Assembly: GCA_964023205.1 (NCBI GenBank)
Contig: OZ026847.1
Location: 1,920,819 to 1,984,818, forward strand
DNA from: Lutraria lutraria
Lineage: Eukaryota; Mollusca; Bivalvia; Venerida; Mactridae
Direction: 5' to 3'
Length of the DNA: 64,000 nucleotides
Shown: in pieces, positions 23,593-35,976 of the stretch
Numbering within the stretch: position 1 is the stretch's first letter
How the letters are laid out: each line of letters opens with the position of its first letter
The notes under the pieces: model-generated
What the model saw: only the letters and a program-made list of their open reading frames with translations
What the model was told of the DNA's origin: nothing
Database searches by the model: none
Position numbers and translations under genes: made by a program

Positions 23593-25040
23593 GTTCAAGC
23601 GCTAGTGACCTTAATTAGGTCAACACGTGCTTATTAATGAGGCGGAACACATTGGTAAGTTAATGAGTGCAAAAGTAAAATCTTACTTCAACTTGAAAAT
23701 TTTATTACAAGTTTGGTTATTACAAGTTTGGTTGGATCTTGCAACCAAACTTGTAATAAAAACCAGACTTGTAATAATTATTACAAGTTTGATTGTAAGT
23801 ATAGATGGTATATAGAATATGAAAATATGAAGGTCATTTCAAGCGCTAGTGACCTTAATTAGGTCAACACGTGCTAATTAATGGGACGGAACACATTGGT
23901 AAGTTAATGAGTGCAAAAGTAAAATCTTACTTCAACTTGAAAAATTTATTACAAGTTTGGTTATTACAAGTTTGGTTGGACCTTGCAACCAAACTTGTAA
24001 TAAAAACCAGACTTGTAATAATCATTACATGTTTGACCCTATTGATAGATGGTATATTGAATATGAATAAAAGGTCATTTCAAGCGCTAGTGACCCCAAT
24101 TATGTCAGCACGTGCTAATTAATAGGGAGGAACATATCAGTAAGTTAATGAGTGCAAAAGTAAAATCTTACTTCAACTTGAAAATTTTATTACAAGTTTG
24201 GTTATTACAAGTTTGGTTGGACCTTGCAACCAAACTTGTAATAAAAACCAGACTTGTAATAATTATTACATGTTTGACTGCATGGATAGATGGATATGAA
24301 AAAAGAAGGTCATTTCAAGCGCTAGTGACCTTAATTAGGTCAGCACGTGCTAATTAATGGGGCGGAACATATCAGTAAGTAAATGAGTGCAAAAGTAAAA
24401 TCTTACTTCAACTTGAAAATTGTATTACAAGTTTGGTTATTACAAGTTTGGTTGGACCTTGCAACCAAACTTGTAATAAAAACCAGACTTGTAATAATTA
24501 TTACATGTTTGACTGTATGGATAGATGGTATAATGAATATGAAAAAAATGAAAACAGAAGGTCATTTCAAGCGCTAGTGACCTTAATTAGGTCAGCACGT
24601 GCTAATTAATGGGGCAAAACACATCAGTAAGTTCATGAGTGCAAAAGTAAAATCTTACTTCAACTTGAAAATTTTATTACAAGTTTGGTTATTACAAGTT
24701 TGGTTGGTTCTTGCAACCAAACTTGTAATAAAAAACCAGACTTGTAATAATTATTACACGTTTGACTGTATGGATAGATGGTTTATTGAATATGAAAAAA
24801 GAAGGACATTTCTAGCGCCAGTGACCCTAATTAGGTCAGCACGTGCTAATTAATGGGGCAAAACACGTTAGTAAGTTCAGGAGTACAAAAGTAAAATCTT
24901 ACTTCAACTTGAAAAATTTATTACAAGTTTGGTTATTACAAGTTTGGTTGGATCTTGCAACCAAACTTGTAATAAAAACCAGACTTGTAATAATTATTAC
25001 AAGTTTGGTTTTTATTACAAGTTTGGTTGCAACAAAGCTT
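23593..25040 (-). repeat. Right arm: 244-bp satellite, about 6 inverted monomers
   Basis: The same monomer in opposite orientation. CTTGCAACCA recurs near 23738, 23983, 24223, 24458, 24712 and 24955, with more variable spacing (about 236-254 bp) than the left arm. It begins at TTCAAGCGCTAGTGACC and ends with the shared terminus AACAAAGCTT. Confidence 0.95.
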
Positions 25041-25141
25041 GTGTACGGAACCATGTAATGTTTGTAACAGCTGCATAATTAATACAAGTTCACTAAGTTT
25101 AATAAACTAGATATTGGACTTGGTTTTTAGGCGAAGGAGCG

Positions 25142-25310
25142 ATCGATAGTTCAGCGTTCCAAAGCCGTCACTCGCTCGGCTTTTTTATACGGACCAAAGT
25201 ACTACGTTTTCTACATCCGCCAAGCGATTGTCAAACTAGTTCCCGTTCCATGTTGAATTGCAAGTCTATGTAAGTTCAGTTTCCATGAGTACTTTCAGTA
25301 CTTTGATTGT
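25142..25310 (+). repeat. Dispersed repeat family A, copy 3
   Basis: It carries GCCGTCACTCGCTCGGC, CAAAGTACTACGTTTTCTAC, AAACTAGTTCCCGTTCCATG and GAGTACTTTCAGTACTTTGA, and lies about 100 bp beyond the fold-back element. Confidence 0.75.
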
Positions 25311-26301
25311 TTTCTTGAAACGTATGACTTACGTCCGTTTTTCTTCCTACAGCAAGCGCACAGAAATCAGGAACAGCACGAATCGTTCATCTTCTGCCTT
25401 CAGTTGCTGGGCTTTCTTCTCTGCAAAATGAAATACAAATAAAGTTTCCCATGAATTGTAAATAAGTTTCATTTGTGTATACAGCCAAGCCTGTGAGCAA
25501 AGGTCGCAGTTTTGAACGACAAAGTGTGGTGTTTATTTGGAAGTCATTTTGTTCTAAATAGTCAATGGCAGTTTAAAAAGAATGATATTTTCTCACAGGA
25601 TGCCCTTTATTCGGGGGTGACCGTTAACACAGGTTTGACAGTATATAGAATCACATACACTTTATACTGAATAATCTGAAGATCTTTTAAGTGACAATGA
25701 TTATTAACCAGAAATTATACACATGTTTATGGGAGCCTAGTGCATAATTTTATATACTGAAAATATCACTCTCTACTAAGTAATTGATGTTAAGTGATAG
25801 TAAATCTACAGCAACACTGCCTAGTACATAAAATGAAGAGATGGATAGAAAGATAAATAATTAAATACTCAGATGACGACTGGCATGTGTTTGATCTTGA
25901 TGTTGGATTGGAAATTTATATTTTTGATTTCCTCTAAGGTATTCCTTTCAATTGACATGATGACTCAAATATGAAAGTTGAAATATTATCGAATATGAAA
26001 AGAAAACAGAAATAAAAATACCTGTATATGGTATTCTCACCATGTAAGTGTAGCCTAATAGAAAAAATACCTCATCAATAATACAAGTGCTTTTATAATA
26101 AGAACACATATTCCTCGTGTGTTTTTGTCGTCAATAATTTAATTATGCTGAAAAATATTTTAGCGTAACACCCAATATAGTGTTCTATTTCTGATAAGTA
26201 CTAAGTTACTGCTTATTATAGCTTAATGAATTATGTAACAATCTACTTATGCTCTCTGAGTAAAGACGAATTAAACAGTTCCCAACTCCATTTTTGAAAG
26301 C
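25311..26301. other. Non-coding
   Basis: No exon or structured repeat recognised. Confidence 0.45.
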
Positions 26302-26440
26302 TGAGCCATAGTTCAGATGTCCATAGCCAACACTAGCTCGGGGCGCACAAATTCTTATGCGAGCCTAAGTACTAAGTTTTTGTACATCCGCCATGCAGTT
26401 AAACTAGTTCCCATTCCACGCTGCAGTGCAAGTCTATGTA
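26302..26440 (+). repeat. Dispersed repeat family A, copy 4
   Basis: It has AGTACTAAGTTTTTGTACAT, CCGCCATGCAGTTAAACTAG and TTCCCATTCCACGCTGCAGT blocks. Its right end (AAGTCTATGTA) runs straight into the 20-bp minisatellite instead of the normal family tail. Confidence 0.7.
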
Positions 26441-26614
26441 TGTTCTATACAGTCTATGTATGTTCTATGCAGTCTATGTATGTTCTATGCAGTCTATACA
26501 GACTATGTTTATTATATGCAGTCTATGTATGTTTTATGCAGTCTATGTAGTCTATGTATGTTCTATGCAGTCAATGTATGTTCTATGCAGTATATGTATG
26601 TTCTATGCAGTCTA
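26431..26614. repeat. 20-bp minisatellite, about 9 copies
   Basis: Unit GTCTATGTATGTTCTATGCA, with variants TACA for TGCA and one shortened copy near 26546. The 20-bp period leaves all three forward frames open across several units, giving spurious 67-77-codon frames rich in Met, Tyr and Cys. Confidence 0.9.
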
Positions 26615-27924
26615 TTTTCAAATAAATAATCCTTTGCAAACCTACAACGTAATGAACTGGGTATAAATTTCGATATAGTCAAAAGTAAGCAGAGCATAGC
26701 AAATTCCATCTTGCCACCAACTTTTGTTCATGCCAACTACTTGTAAGTAAAGCTGTAATTCACAAAATTAAATAAGGATGATAACTATATGTTATTACAT
26801 TTTGCACCAGGGATTTTATATGGGGCGATTTTATAGCCGAAATTCCCAATGAAAAATAGTATCTTTTTTTCCCAATTCACAGACAAAAATTCCCAATCCA
26901 TAAAAATTTTTTATTAATTTTATAAGTTCATTAACATCACTATTGGTAGTAAATACCTTATTATGCTACTGTTCTATGGGAGAATAAGTTGAACATTGCA
27001 AAAATTGTAGTTATTCATTTTCCCCAATTTTGATTAAAACATTTTTCTACTGCGATTAGGACATTTATTTTTCAAATGGTGTGATGTTAAATAATTGACT
27101 GAAATAACACTTAAATTTGTTGATAATTTTGAAAGAATGATTGCCTTTCTATTTGAGTATTTCTTGTCCTGATGTTAGAACATTTCAAACTTATCAGCAT
27201 ATTTATGGGGACAAATTTCTTATCTTAGTCATCATATTGGGCAATTTTATGTAATTATATATGGGGTCAATATATTGAACTAATTAAGTGCCATATGTTG
27301 TATCAAATGGTCTAAAACAATAAACCACAACAGGGGTTCTATTAGTTGGTGTCATAAAATGTTTATCAATGATGATTACAGGAAGTAGAGCATAGCCCCT
27401 TCAAAGAGATAAGAATCACACTATAGTTATAACAGACACTGGCAATGCTGTCTGAAGTTATTTGACACATAATATACATGTTGGAAAAAATACATGTAGT
27501 TAAAATTTTATTTTATTATCTAGACTTAAATTGCCTAAAAATCTATCTTTACAAAAAAATGTAACCATTACAATCTGGTGTTGAATTTATAAATGTCACT
27601 CATTAGATTTTACATAAAATTGTCTTTGATCTGACAATACATTATCACAGTATAAATATATAATTGAAAAAATCTGTTAAAATTTATATAATACACAACA
27701 TGCACAAAGTTAAGGCTTTAGAATTTGTCTGAATGAGAACTCGATGAACATTATATCACTTACACAACTATTTTGGCACTTTTAAAGTTTAGTTTCAAAA
27801 TAAAAATGGTTTTGAAATGTGCATGGGAAAATGTTAAGTGGAGGATTTGTCCTAAATAAATCCACGCAACAATGAATAATCAATTAATCAATTTAGTTTT
27901 CAGATTATAACACAGCTCCTAATA
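26615..27924. other. Non-coding, AT-rich
   Basis: Nothing recognisable beyond low-complexity A/T-rich stretches. Confidence 0.45.
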
Positions 27925-28570
27925 CAGTAAAACCTGCCTTAAGCGACCACTCAATGGAGATTAAAAATATGGTCTTTGAAGACAGGTGGTCTCTTAACCA
28001 AGGATTGGAGTTACATCCTATAAAATAATTCGAAGCCATGTAATTAGGCTGTTAAAACAATTTATACTGAGACAAATTTAACAGTAGGTTAGCAATTTAA
28101 AAACAGTACTTAAAAGTACATAAATATTTTTAAAAATAAACATAAATGATTTTAAATGATTTAGAAAACATAAAAACATGTGTTTTTAAATGTTACGATA
28201 CTGTTAAGAAAAAAAAAATCAGAGTTTAAAAGAACGGATGACAAATTTCTGAGCTTATTCAAGAATTATTATTAAGTTTATTTAATCACAGTTATTCGTT
28301 CCTCTAAACTTGATTTTTTCCCGGTTTGCCGACATTCTTTTTTTTTCAGGTGATACCAACTATCACACATTCAGGACAACAAACCACACATCGGTCGCTT
28401 AGCAACTACGATATAGACTGAAAGTTAAGGTTGTAAACCGCGTTTCATAGGTGATCGCATAACTAAGTTAAATTAATGTTTAAAAACTCTCAGGAGGAAT
28501 TGAGAGGTTGATCGGTCGCATAAGACAGGAGGTCACTTGTAAAAGGTGGTCGGAAGGACAGGTTTTACTG
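27925..28570. mobile_element. Non-autonomous pogo/Tigger-like element
   Basis: It opens CAGTAAAACCTGCCTTAAGC and closes GGTTTTACTG, flanked by TA on both sides (27923-27924 and 28571-28572). The inner TIR GACCACTC pairs with AGGTGGTC near 28545. CAGT...ACTG ends with a TA duplication are typical of the pogo/Tigger group of Tc1/mariner transposons. The 646-bp body is non-coding. Confidence 0.75.
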
Positions 28571-30280
28571 TATATACAATGTTTGGACCATTCAGTTGAT
28601 ATCATTTGTTTCAAACTTGACATTTTGAGGTAATTAGAAATTTAAGGGGATTTTTTTTAACACTAGCTGTTGTCAGGGTCCTCAATACAACGTTACCAGC
28701 CAAAAGCTGATTTGCTGCCACTTAGAAATAAGTTTGGTCTGGTTAGAAATCTCAAAACATCAAAAATATTGCTAAGTAGGAATTTTTTTTTACAATTGAT
28801 TTTTATATGTTACCCAAAAATTAAAGTACATGTCAGAGTGCTAATTTTCATGAAAAAAAATCCTATGGCCAAAAAAAGTTTGGTTGGGGCTTTTTTGGTA
28901 GGTTGGTAGCATTACAGTAAACATATTTTTTAAGGATGGTGACACAACGGTTCTTTTTGTTGTTTTTGTTGTTGTTGGTTATAGTATAATGGTTTCTCTT
29001 TATGTTGTCGCTTGTCGAACACTTTGTTTATGTTTTACCGTGAGTTATTATGTCTTCTAGTAATTTGTTGAAATATAACTGTAACAATATTTTGTAGTTT
29101 GTAAATAAAAGTTTTAATCAAATGAATGCAAGCAAGTATATCTATACAGTAATATATAAACAGTAAATTAAGTAAACATGCATTTAACACATTTTAAAAA
29201 ATATTTAAATACAAAATAACAAAATATACTTTAACACAACTTAGTAACAAATAAACATAGTAAATATCTAAACTTGGGGAATTATTCTCGCTCATGTGGA
29301 GGTACCACAATGAGGACAATATCAATTATAAAATATCAAAGATAAAATAAAAATGTACAAGAACTTTAAAGAAAAGAAACCTTTAACAGAAAATAAAGAT
29401 AAATAACATAACTCTTACCTGTAACAATATTTTGTAGTTTGTAAATAAAAGTTTTAATCAAATGAATGCAAGCAAGTATAAATAAGAAACTTACAAGGTC
29501 CCTTATATATACCCAGGTCGTCAACCAGTTACCCTGGATGCCAGCCTGGTTACTATGTTTAACAACATAGTAATTTGCTTGCTTGCTAGATAAGACTTGT
29601 TACAGGTGAAGAGTGGGTTTCAATAGTGCTAAAACACCACTATTACAATTGCTTAATCTTAAGACCATTCAAGAGTTATAGGCATTATAAAAAGTATTGT
29701 AATCATATTACAGTCTATAGGATATTATATCCACTAGAAGGACCTAATGAATAAATAATAAACAATCTTTCAAGAACATGAAAATACATGATTTACAAAA
29801 TACAGTACAATACATACAAAAAATAAAGTTTATATTTGTAAACAAAATACACAAAAATATGTCTCCAAAAACCCTTGTCACAATGGCTTAGAAAGTTGTA
29901 CAAACTGTAATAGGTTTATTTGAAAACTGCAAAAAATCATAATTTGTAATTTAGAGGGATGAATCAGTCTTTGAAAGTTTGATGGTTCTAAACAGCACTA
30001 AATATTTATTAACAGAGTAAGTGTTCAATTATCAAAGTAAATATCACAGTACATGGATGTGACCCATCATGTCGTACTGTGGTACTTATCAGCCCATGCT
30101 GTATCACAGACACACTATACCACTATTCTCTGGATGAGTTTTTAAAAAAAAAAAGGGAAACATGTATATTCATTGAGGAGGGAAATACTACTGAACATCA
30201 GCCTAAGATATCATGAAATGAGGGCCCTGTCTTTATCATATGGCACATGTTTTAATTACATATTTACAAAAATTACATAC
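28571..30280. other. Intronic/intergenic DNA left of the THAP gene exons
   Basis: On the minus strand this would be the THAP gene's next intron or 3' side. I could not identify the following exon. It holds a 62-bp direct duplication (listed separately) and AT-rich low complexity. Confidence 0.4.
29079..29481. repeat. 62-bp direct repeat, copies 341 bp apart
   Basis: 29079-29140 and 29420-29481 are the same sequence (starts CTGTAACAATATTTTGTAGT, contains AATAAAAG). Read on the minus strand, the copy at 29481-29420 ends TTGTTACAG directly before GTAAGAG, a consensus donor, while the other ends TTGTTACAG like an acceptor. Confidence 0.8.
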
Positions 30281-30454
30281 CCATTTTGATGTCTGACATT
30301 GTACTGAAAAGGAATCTTTTAAAGTTAATTGTTCTGCAGCTACAGAAGCAAGGATATCGAGACATGCCTCCTGTTCCGCATGAACCAATGGCTGACAATC
30401 AAGACATTCATTTTCCTCAGTCTCAGTATTCTTTGTTCTCAATGAACGTACAAT
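30281..30454 (-). CDS. THAP-protein exon 2
   Basis: On the minus strand the acceptor TTTTTCAG precedes 30454 and the donor GTATGT begins at 30280. The exon is 174 bp, 58 codons, phase 0-0, and continues the frame of the THAP exon at 31866-31516. The peptide is acidic, with three Cys in ECLDCQPLVHAEQEACLD and another in SVQCQT; no domain is recognised. It is a plausible linker between the DNA-binding THAP module and a downstream part not found in this window. Confidence 0.6.
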
Positions 30455-31515
30455 CTGAAAAATAAATTATATCTCATGCTGCAATACATTTTAATAAGTA
30501 ATTTTCTAGCTATGCAGGTGTAACACTTGCAACCCTGGATCGATAAATAAAAAATACTTAATTCTTGAATGTCTTATCATTTTATATGGTACATATATAT
30601 TGATAGACGGTATGTGGACATTTCAGAACTGAAAATTTTCCAAACCCAATTTAACTGGATTTTTTGGACCTCAGAATAAAGCCGAGTCTTTCTGAAATTC
30701 TACAAGTCCAAGACTAAATTTGTCAGACTTGGAATTACCATCTTCTTGGTCGATTATGGTAATACATGAAATGTTTTATTAACTGTAACAATAGTATTTG
30801 ACCCAGAAAAGTAGCATGCTGGCATGCAATTTAAGTTCAAAATTTATGTATTGTTGGAATATGAGATATTTTAACATACCTATGAATAACAGAGTGAGAC
30901 ATGGGGAAATTAAATGATCAAGACTTTAGGAATGACAGACTTCAGAAAGTCTGATATATAAGTTATATTAAACGGTTACTATACACAGGGAAAACAAATT
31001 CAATGCTAGGTGACGACATACTGTAGAACTGGCAGTTTTCATGATGGCGACAGATTTGATCGATATGACAGCACGTAGATGACAGTTAATACCTTCATTT
31101 AACTTTTTTGCATATGTCAAATGGTGTAACATTCAACAACAATAAAATTACTCAATCAGACTCTATAAATCTGTAGAAACAATTATATATGATTCCAACA
31201 ACACAATAATCAATGTGAGAAGCAGCAGAGTTTAAAAATATGAAAAATGTCAATACTACAAGAAAACTGCTGACATGATGCTCTTACCAACTTGAAACTA
31301 ATCAGTGAAAAAACTGAAATTATTATTTACCATTGATCTGAAATTCAGATGTCAGGACAGTGTGATTCATTCTGTGAATGCATACTGTATGCATTTTATG
31401 CATGTATAGGCCTTAATCAGATTTAAGACAGACTTAAAATTATTCTGTTCCATTCAGAAACAGAATGCATTTGCCCAAAAATATTAAATGATACATATTA
31501 AATTCAGATTCATAC

Positions 31516-31866
31516 CTCAATTCGTCGTCGTTTCAAACTTATCATAGTAGCCGATTTTCTAGGTGAATGTTGACATCGATGACTAAAAACAGACGGAACT
31601 GCATTGATTTTCAGTTTGGGTCTAAATTTACCATCAAAACCAATACTTCTAATGAAGTTCTCATTTTTCTCGAAGTCAGTCTCTATAAAATGTCGTGAGC
31701 AAAGCCTCGTATTTACAGTTGGTTGGAAAAATTTCTTCTGCTCACCTTCTCGACCGATTTTCTGAATCCAGAGTTTTTTCAAATGTTTGTCACTGGGGAA
31801 GGAGAAAAAACTCACTTTTTCCCTTCCAGAACGAGAATTACAACCAAAGGCAGCACAAATCACCAT
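31516..31866 (-). CDS. THAP zinc-finger domain exon (N-terminus)
   Basis: ATG at 31866 opens 117 codons to a donor (GAG|GTATGA, phase 0). Residues ~1-90 form a THAP domain: C-x4-C in ICAAFGCNS close to the Met, the invariant Pro in FSFPSD, Trp in LWIQKIGR, C-x2-H in LCSRHF, and the closing AVPSVF motif. THAP domains are zinc-coordinating, sequence-specific DNA-binding modules of transcription factors and P-element-type transposases. A further ATG at 31932 adds 22 residues but reaches the edge of a dispersed repeat and would put the first Cys unusually deep; I prefer 31866. Exon 2 is at 30454-30281. Whether this is a host regulator or a domesticated or mobile transposase cannot be told without the C-terminal part. 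Confidence 0.85.
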
Positions 31867-31930
31867 TTTAAAAGCGGGATTAGCTCCCGTCACTGACACT
31901 GTTTCGTCTGAAACGCGCACACTATAAAAC

Positions 31931-32105
31931 ATAGCTGGGCAGATTAAGTAGAAAATATCTCAAAATCTTTCAGTTGGTGATACAAGCACCAAAATTGGCA
32001 CATATGTAGTTCAATGTGTCCTTTTCCAAAAAAGCACGTTAGCCATTTGATTTTTCAAAATGGCGGCCATTTTCAAGATGGCGGCCATTTTAATGTAGGA
32101 ATTCA
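31931..32105 (+). repeat. Dispersed repeat family C, copy 1
   Basis: It matches the reverse complement of about 39765-39935: GATACAAGCACCAAA, AAAAAAGCACGTTAGCCA and a tandem AATGGCGGCCATTTT pair. It lies directly upstream of the THAP start codon and may overlap its promoter. Confidence 0.7.
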
Positions 32106-34144
32106 TTTCTTTTTACTGCAATACCATTGAAAATATTTTATTCATTAAGCTCTCACACTCCGAAGAAGTGTTGAGAGGTTTGTAATCACATGTAAGTGAC
32201 TTCTTTTAGTTTTGAGGTCAGTAGGTCACACTTTGGGGTCACGGTGACCTACAACATAAACATCTGACCTACGTTCCTCCGTCACAGTGACATACAACAT
32301 GAAGACTATGTCTGCCAATAACTAGAGAGTAATTTTGCCTGTGGTCCTCAGAATAGGAAGGGAGGTTGATCATTACAAGATGACCCTAATTGATTACGAG
32401 ATCAGAAAGGTCAACGGTCAAGTCATTGACCGATCAAAAATCGGAAATTACTATCCAGGTGGCGTGGCACATGTGTTTGAAATACACCTCTTGTTTAATA
32501 TAAGTTGAATGGGATTGCACACAATACGTTTTAAGTTGACTGTTTGTTATGCTGAAGCCTAAACAAACCAATTCTGCTGCTTTTAGATTAAAAAAGGTAA
32601 TGTCAAGTCACAACCAGAACACGTTGATTTCATCATTGTCGTGAAACTTGGCATGGGAACCATTTTGAGCAAAACGTTTGATGTCCATGTTAAGCATTTC
32701 TAATGCTATCCTGCTAGCACAGTACATGATTACTTTAATTGTGCGTCGCTGTAATCAATAGGTAGCCACCCCTGAATAGACATGATGTACCTGTGTGGGC
32801 GTGGATTACCTGGACGGTGTTCATATAGCAAGGGAATTAACTACTACAACATATTGGCATATATGCCTTAATTGAGAGGATCTACTATTAACCCTGTATT
32901 TTTAGATGGCAACCAACGCCTTCACTACCCGCACCTTGTTGTTGATGAGTTAGCTGTACACTAGACATCTGTGCTAATCCCATTGATGTTCAATATGCCC
33001 CAGATCATTCGAAGACGCCCACTAAGCGAACTTAAACAATGTGTTGGCACAGGAAAGCAGATGATACTTTGACTGAATGTGGTCTAGCAATGTGGTCTTG
33101 AAGAAAGGGTACAGCGAACGATTTTAATACATAGTCAATGTATCTCTAGGTCGTAAGACTGTCAGCTACTAGCCAAGGTGGCTTGTATTGCCATGATATG
33201 CCCGACCATACTAATACATCAAATATTATTGTTGGATGAAAACATTCTATGTAATGTTCATCTCGATGAGGAAAATAAGGTCTTGCTGATGATACGTCAC
33301 TCTCCGATGTAATGGGAGTAATCAGGTCAGAAACGGAGCCGTTTGGTTTCTCTATCTATTCTAAGAGCATGACTGTTATTAGACAGAAAGCATTGTATTA
33401 TGGGGGCAACAGTGTGTTATGACATGACCCCGTTACCTTACTGACAGTTTTGTGGTGTTAAGCATCATTGAAACTCCCCCATAATGTAAATAACATTTTG
33501 ATGAATAAACAGGATTTCACGGTTACATAGGATAGGCAAATAATTATATCTTGTCAAGTTTCAGAAAATACCAAAGATAACACATGTGTTCTTGTAAACA
33601 CATATTATAACCTTTTTTGAAATCTCACTGAGAAACATGTTGCACTGTGTCGAACCAATACATCTTAAGTAACTTGAAGGTTTATTGCTATTCACAATCG
33701 AACAGGCAGTCTTTAGGGGCTTAATATGTCATATAACTATGAAGACTCTAATACTTATATCATCGTACATGACTATACCAGTATCAAGGTAAAAGTCAAT
33801 GACTGTGTTCGTCCTGTGACAGCCGTCAATGTTTTCTCTGATCTACCTAATCTCTAGAAAAAACTTTGAGTAGGATTTTTGCTTGGTCAAAATCGCAGAT
33901 GAAGTGTGAAACATGACATTTATTTCTATGTAGGCTAAGCGATGACAAGTGAATTTCATTTTCTGGTTGTGATATTGTCTCTCCAGTGTTAGTAAAGCTA
34001 GATTAGGAACCGGTGAATATAGATGATTATGAATAGAGTATTAGATATATTGGTTATAATTTTGTACGATAGGAATTGTCTCCCACAGCAAATATCTTTC
34101 ATGCAAGACTCGATTAGTTTGTCGTAAAACTGAGATCATTCAAA
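32106..34144. other. Non-coding
   Basis: No exon, RNA or clear repeat structure found on either strand. Confidence 0.45.
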
Positions 34145-34310
34145 GGGACCACCGTAGTTAAGTGATTATGTTCGGTCTCTGACCAGTAATCATTTGCCTC
34201 TCATCCCTATGTGTTCGAGTCTCACCCGAGACCAGAAAAAAATCACAAGAGAGGAAATTGTTCAACTTAATTATGGAAGGTCAATACTTCTACCTAGGTA
34301 TGTCTATGGT
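34145..34310 (+). mobile_element. tRNA-derived SINE, 3'-truncated
   Basis: An A-box-like CGTAGTTAAGTGATTA and B-box GTGTTCGAGTCTCACC are followed by AAGAGAGGAAATTGTTCAAC and GGAAGGTCAATACTTCTACC, the same module order as in the SINE at 7500. The copy loses similarity after CTAGGTATG, so the usual 3' end is missing. Confidence 0.7.
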
Positions 34311-35557
34311 AGGAGGAAATTGACCACTTCTGTTTGTGCAACGTGTTAGGGAAAAATATGTCATACGAATCTTCCTCAAACTTGTGCTCCTCTACTTGAA
34401 CGTATAAAACCGCTGCTTATTTAGCATGCTGTATTTGGGGTTTAGTCTAGTCAAGTTATGACAAATTTTGGTCGAACCCAGGACAAAATGGTACAGAAAT
34501 GAAATATGGCTCATTTGAAAGCTTAGACTTTCTACAATATCAGGATAAAAATAGGACAAAATCGGATCGGCCGTTTTTCCAGAAATTCGTTTTAAGTATA
34601 GGCCATTATTTATCAAATAATACGTAAATAGCATGTTAACTGATGTGAAAACTTTAATAAATACATCAGATAAATTATAAATATCAATCAAATTTTACAA
34701 AACATGAATAATATCAGCCCTGCATAATACAAAAGTTAAAAAAATAAAATATGTTTAGCATTTGTACTGTTTGAAATCAAAAGTAGATGTTAAATTACCC
34801 CACCCACTTATGGTAACAAAGAAATTACACTTATCTCGTGAAAGTGTGATCAAATATTACAGATCTTTACAACATAACCCATAAGAAAGTAGATCTATTT
34901 AAGATTCCTGAAAATTAGTTATCCTTTTTGAATTATGGTTGCCATGGCAACTAAAAATAGTTTAAAAATCCTAAATTCCTCTCAAAATCGAAAAGGCATA
35001 TAGCTTTGTAATTTGACGCCATGTCTAATGATCTCTTAGTCTAAATCCATCAATTTTTACCCCAGAGTGAAAATTGACTACGCTCCTGGTCTCCATCATG
35101 ATACGGCCTAACTAATTAGTAATTAAGGTATATGACTTGCATCCATCATGCATAGTGGGTCTATGTTTCTATGCGTTTTACGCTGTTTTTAACGATATTC
35201 AACGATGGCCAGTTCACCAAACCAGTTTTCCCAGACTGCATTGTAACCAGTACTAGCTTAATAACCATCCTACATGGAGCTGACAACTTCTCCACATAAG
35301 GAAATCAACAAGTCGTGCACACTTAACTACTGGATCACAACCGCGGCCGATTCATTCTATACCTCATGAAGCCCGAAAATGCACACTCCTTCAGTCCAGA
35401 CTGACTGCATGCATCCCTGATCATTCTCTATTATTTTATATTGAGTTTCCTATGAAAATCTGACAAAGCTTTGTAAATACGTACATGTATCAATTTAATG
35501 CACTTGTAGACATTTCTAACCCGACATTAATAAAATGCCACCTACTATGATTATTTA
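34311..35557. other. Non-coding
   Basis: No exon recognised. A TTGCCATGGCAAC motif near 34940 also occurs near 22920; nothing larger is shared as far as I can see. Confidence 0.4.
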
Positions 35558-35560
35558 TTA

Positions 35561-35976
35561 GGCCACACCAATTTAATAACTTGTTCATCGGATTTTTTTC
35601 TTACGAAAGCAAGCGAGCGAGAGAAATATTTCTTTTAATAATACTTTTTACTTTTCCCATTTTAGCGAGCGGGCGAAATAAAGTTTGAAAAAAATATCAT
35701 CTTTAATTCCTTCTCTCAAACAAGAAAGTGGGAATGCGATTAAAAAGTATGTGTTCATTTATTTCAATAACTGTTATCGTATACCAGTAAAAACGCTTTT
35801 AATATCCTTATTCAATTGTTTTCTGATGAAAGTTCTTCTGTAGAAAAACATTGTGGGAATGAGCAAGCGATAATAGGAAGCAAAAATTAAAAAATAATAT
35901 TATTTTTATAATTTTGATAATAATAATAGGAGCGATAAATCGGATGAACAAGTACTGTAATTAAATTGGTGTGGCC
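35561..35976. mobile_element. Harbinger-like MITE with TTA duplication
   Basis: It opens GGCCACACCAATTTAA and closes TTAAATTGGTGTGGCC, with TTA on both sides (35558-35560 and 35977-35979). Further inside, CTTGTTCATCGGATT pairs with a block near 35930-35950. A 3-bp TTA duplication suits the PIF/Harbinger superfamily. 416 bp, non-coding. Confidence 0.75.

Larger units (their letters stand above)
15464..25040. mobile_element. 9.6-kb fold-back element with satellite arms
   Basis: The two outer ends are inverted copies: AAGCTTTGTTGCAACC begins at 15464, and GGTTGCAACAAAGCTT closes at 25040. GTG flanks both sides (15461-15463 and 25041-25043) and may be a 3-bp target duplication. The arms are opposed tandem arrays of the same 244-bp monomer and begin and end at nearly the same monomer phase, so this is one structure, not two chance arrays. 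Between them is a 3.8-kb core without a recognisable transposase. Long inverted repeats built of tandem units are the hallmark of fold-back (FB/Galileo-like) elements, but I do not recognise this family. Confidence 0.75.

Noticed and set aside
26317..26666. Three overlapping Met/Tyr/Cys-rich repeat frames
   Set aside because: Translations of the 20-bp minisatellite in all frames.
31867..31932. Upstream ATG extending the THAP protein by 22 residues
   Set aside because: It reaches the dispersed repeat border, and THAP domains normally start within a few residues of the first Met; kept only as an alternative start.
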